The notes beneath the pieces were generated by a model. The model ran no database searches. It had not been told where the DNA came from and saw only the letters and a program-made list of their open reading frames with translations. Below are positions 5,421-6,029 of a DNA stretch of 6,029 bases, one piece after another; the stretch's first letter is position 1, and each line of letters starts with the position of its first letter. Both the position numbers and the translations under genes were made by a program. Source of the DNA: Maritimibacter sp. (lineage in GTDB: Bacteria; Pseudomonadota; Alphaproteobacteria; Rhodobacterales; Rhodobacteraceae); the NCBI GenBank assembly GCA_020441225.1, contig JAGRMP010000106.1:1-6029 (forward strand), read 5' to 3'.

Positions 5421-6029
5421 GGTTTGCTTTCGTCGAAGAACACCGACACGACATCCCAGTGAACCGGTTGTGCGAGATCATGGATGTCAGCCCGCGTGGC
5501 TATCGTGCCTGGCGTAGTCGTCCCGTCAGCGTCAACCAGCGCAAAGATCTGGTCGTGCTCGCCCATATCCGCGAACAGTTCGCCCTGTCCCTGGGGAGCT
5601 ACGGCCGTCCGCGGATGACCGAGGAGTTGAAGGAACTCGGCCTTGAGGTCGGCCACCGCCGCGTCGGCAGGCTGATGCGCGAGAACGCCATTGCTGTGAA
5701 GCGCAACAAGAAGTTCAAGGCGACCACAGACAGCTCCCATAGCTTCAACATTGCGCCGAACCTGCTGAACCGGGACTTCTCGGCGGACCGTCCGAACCGG
5801 AAATGGGCAGGCGACATCAGCTATGTCTGGACGCAGGAAGGTTGGCTCTACTTGGCCGTCATCCTCGATCTGCATTCCCGGCGCGTGATCGGTTGGGCTG
5901 TGAGCAACCGCATGAAGCGCGATCTGGCGATCCGGGCGTTGAACATGGCCATCGCATTACGGCGACCACCGAAGGGCTGCATCCATCACACGGATCGTGG
6001 CAGTCAAGGCGGATTCAACCGGTCGTCGC
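5417..6029 (+). CDS. IS3-family transposase OrfB (DDE catalytic part), 3'-incomplete and probably disrupted
   Basis: This catalytic integrase-core protein of the IS3 transposase begins at ATG 5417, overlapping the orfA stop, and stays open to the window edge. About residues 1-110 form the N-terminal HTH_21-type region (VSPRGYRAWRSRP, SYGRPRMTEEL). The RNase H-like core follows. The first catalytic Asp is D133 (KWAGDISYVW), with YLAVILDLHSRRVIGW as the typical next strands, and the second is D193 (IHHTDRGSQ). The third residue, Glu, normally about 35 residues further on, is not in the window. After GSQ the family almost always has Tyr. Here the reading becomes GGFNRSS, and the DNA resembles an IS30-type end, so the true orfB sequence probably stops near 6007. 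Usual length is about 270-300 aa; only about 197 residues look genuine. It is likely inactive in this copy. Confidence 0.85.
   Translation, partial: MRFAFVEEHRHDIPVNRLCEIMDVSPRGYRAWRSRPVSVNQRKDLVVLAHIREQFALSLGSYGRPRMTEELKELGLEVGHRRVGRLMRENAIAVKRNKKFKATTDSSHSFNIAPNLLNRDFSADRPNRKWAGDISYVWTQEGWLYLAVILDLHSRRVIGWAVSNRMKRDLAIRALNMAIALRRPPKGCIHHTDRGSQGGFNRSS
6008..6029. mobile_element. Probable terminus of an IS30-family element inserted in orfB
   Basis: The final bases follow the pattern GATTCAA-2 bases-GGTC-2 bases-CGC, which I recall as shared with the terminal inverted repeat of IS30. They begin exactly where OrfB departs from its family motif. Only about 22 bases are present, with no transposase and no target duplication visible, so the assignment rests on this short match and on the broken orfB. 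Confidence 0.45.

Larger units (their letters stand above)
5039..6029 (+). mobile_element. IS3-family insertion sequence, incomplete in window
   Basis: It is identified by overlapping orfA and orfB in the 0 and -1 phases, an A6G slippery site, and the OrfA HTH plus leucine zipper. OrfB carries two of the three DDE residues. The left end is uncertain. TGT at 5039-5041, just after the preceding gene's stop, is a candidate because IS3 ends usually begin TG, but without the right end the terminal repeats cannot be paired. The leader contains two hairpin-capable repeats: AACCAT/ATGGTT (5042-5058) and CAATCCCG/CGGGATTG (5070-5100). IS3 identity appears to stop at about 6007, where another element seems to begin. 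The subgroup was not determined. Confidence 0.75.

Noticed and set aside
4537..5481. 314-codon minus-strand open frame spanning the 119-aa gene and IS3 orfA
   Set aside because: It crosses the boundary between unrelated units and is antisense to a recognised transposase gene.
1..6029. CRISPR arrays, tRNA or rRNA genes
   Set aside because: No regularly spaced repeats and no tRNA- or rRNA-like sequence were seen on either strand.

Overview
The window is GC-rich, with dense G/C-ending codons and typical AGGAG-type ribosome binding sites. This fits an alphaproteobacterium, perhaps Rhodobacterales/Rhizobiales-like, but that is an impression and no taxonomic marker is present. Nothing here looks like core metabolism. 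It is an accessory, mobile-DNA region, and every confidently recognised gene is on the + strand.

Layout. Positions 1-210 have no supportable gene but hold two perfect inverted repeats. At 211-657 lies a small protein that appears to carry two winged-helix (MerR/AlpA-like) DNA-binding units. A 223-base leader (658-880) with several potential hairpins follows. Next are two large tyrosine recombinase-type proteins: Int1 (881-2725, 614 aa, full catalytic set visible) and Int2 (2718-4457, 579 aa, one catalytic position unusual). They overlap by 8 bases (ATGACTAA), so they are probably translationally coupled. Int2 carries a tandem N-terminal duplication of about 90 residues with an exact 102-residue period. 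An ATG overlaps the Int2 stop in the same way (ATGAGTAA), which may mark a lost or eroded third gene. A self-standing 119-aa acidic protein of unknown function follows (4675-5034) with its own ribosome binding site.

The right end is an IS3-family insertion sequence: orfA (5145-5420), a canonical A6G -1 frameshift signal (5381-5387), and orfB (from 5417). orfB loses family similarity right after its second catalytic Asp motif at about 6007. The last 22 bases look like an IS30-family terminus, so the IS3 copy is probably interrupted by another insertion sequence that continues beyond the window.

Working model. The HTH protein, Int1 and Int2 form one cassette: a DNA-binding accessory/excisionase-like protein plus a two-recombinase machine, comparable in logic to Tn554 TnpA/TnpB/TnpC or to recombinase-in-trio (RIT) elements but with a different gene set. 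The IS elements are later arrivals. Function is inferred from motifs only. The ends of the recombinase-bearing element were not found.
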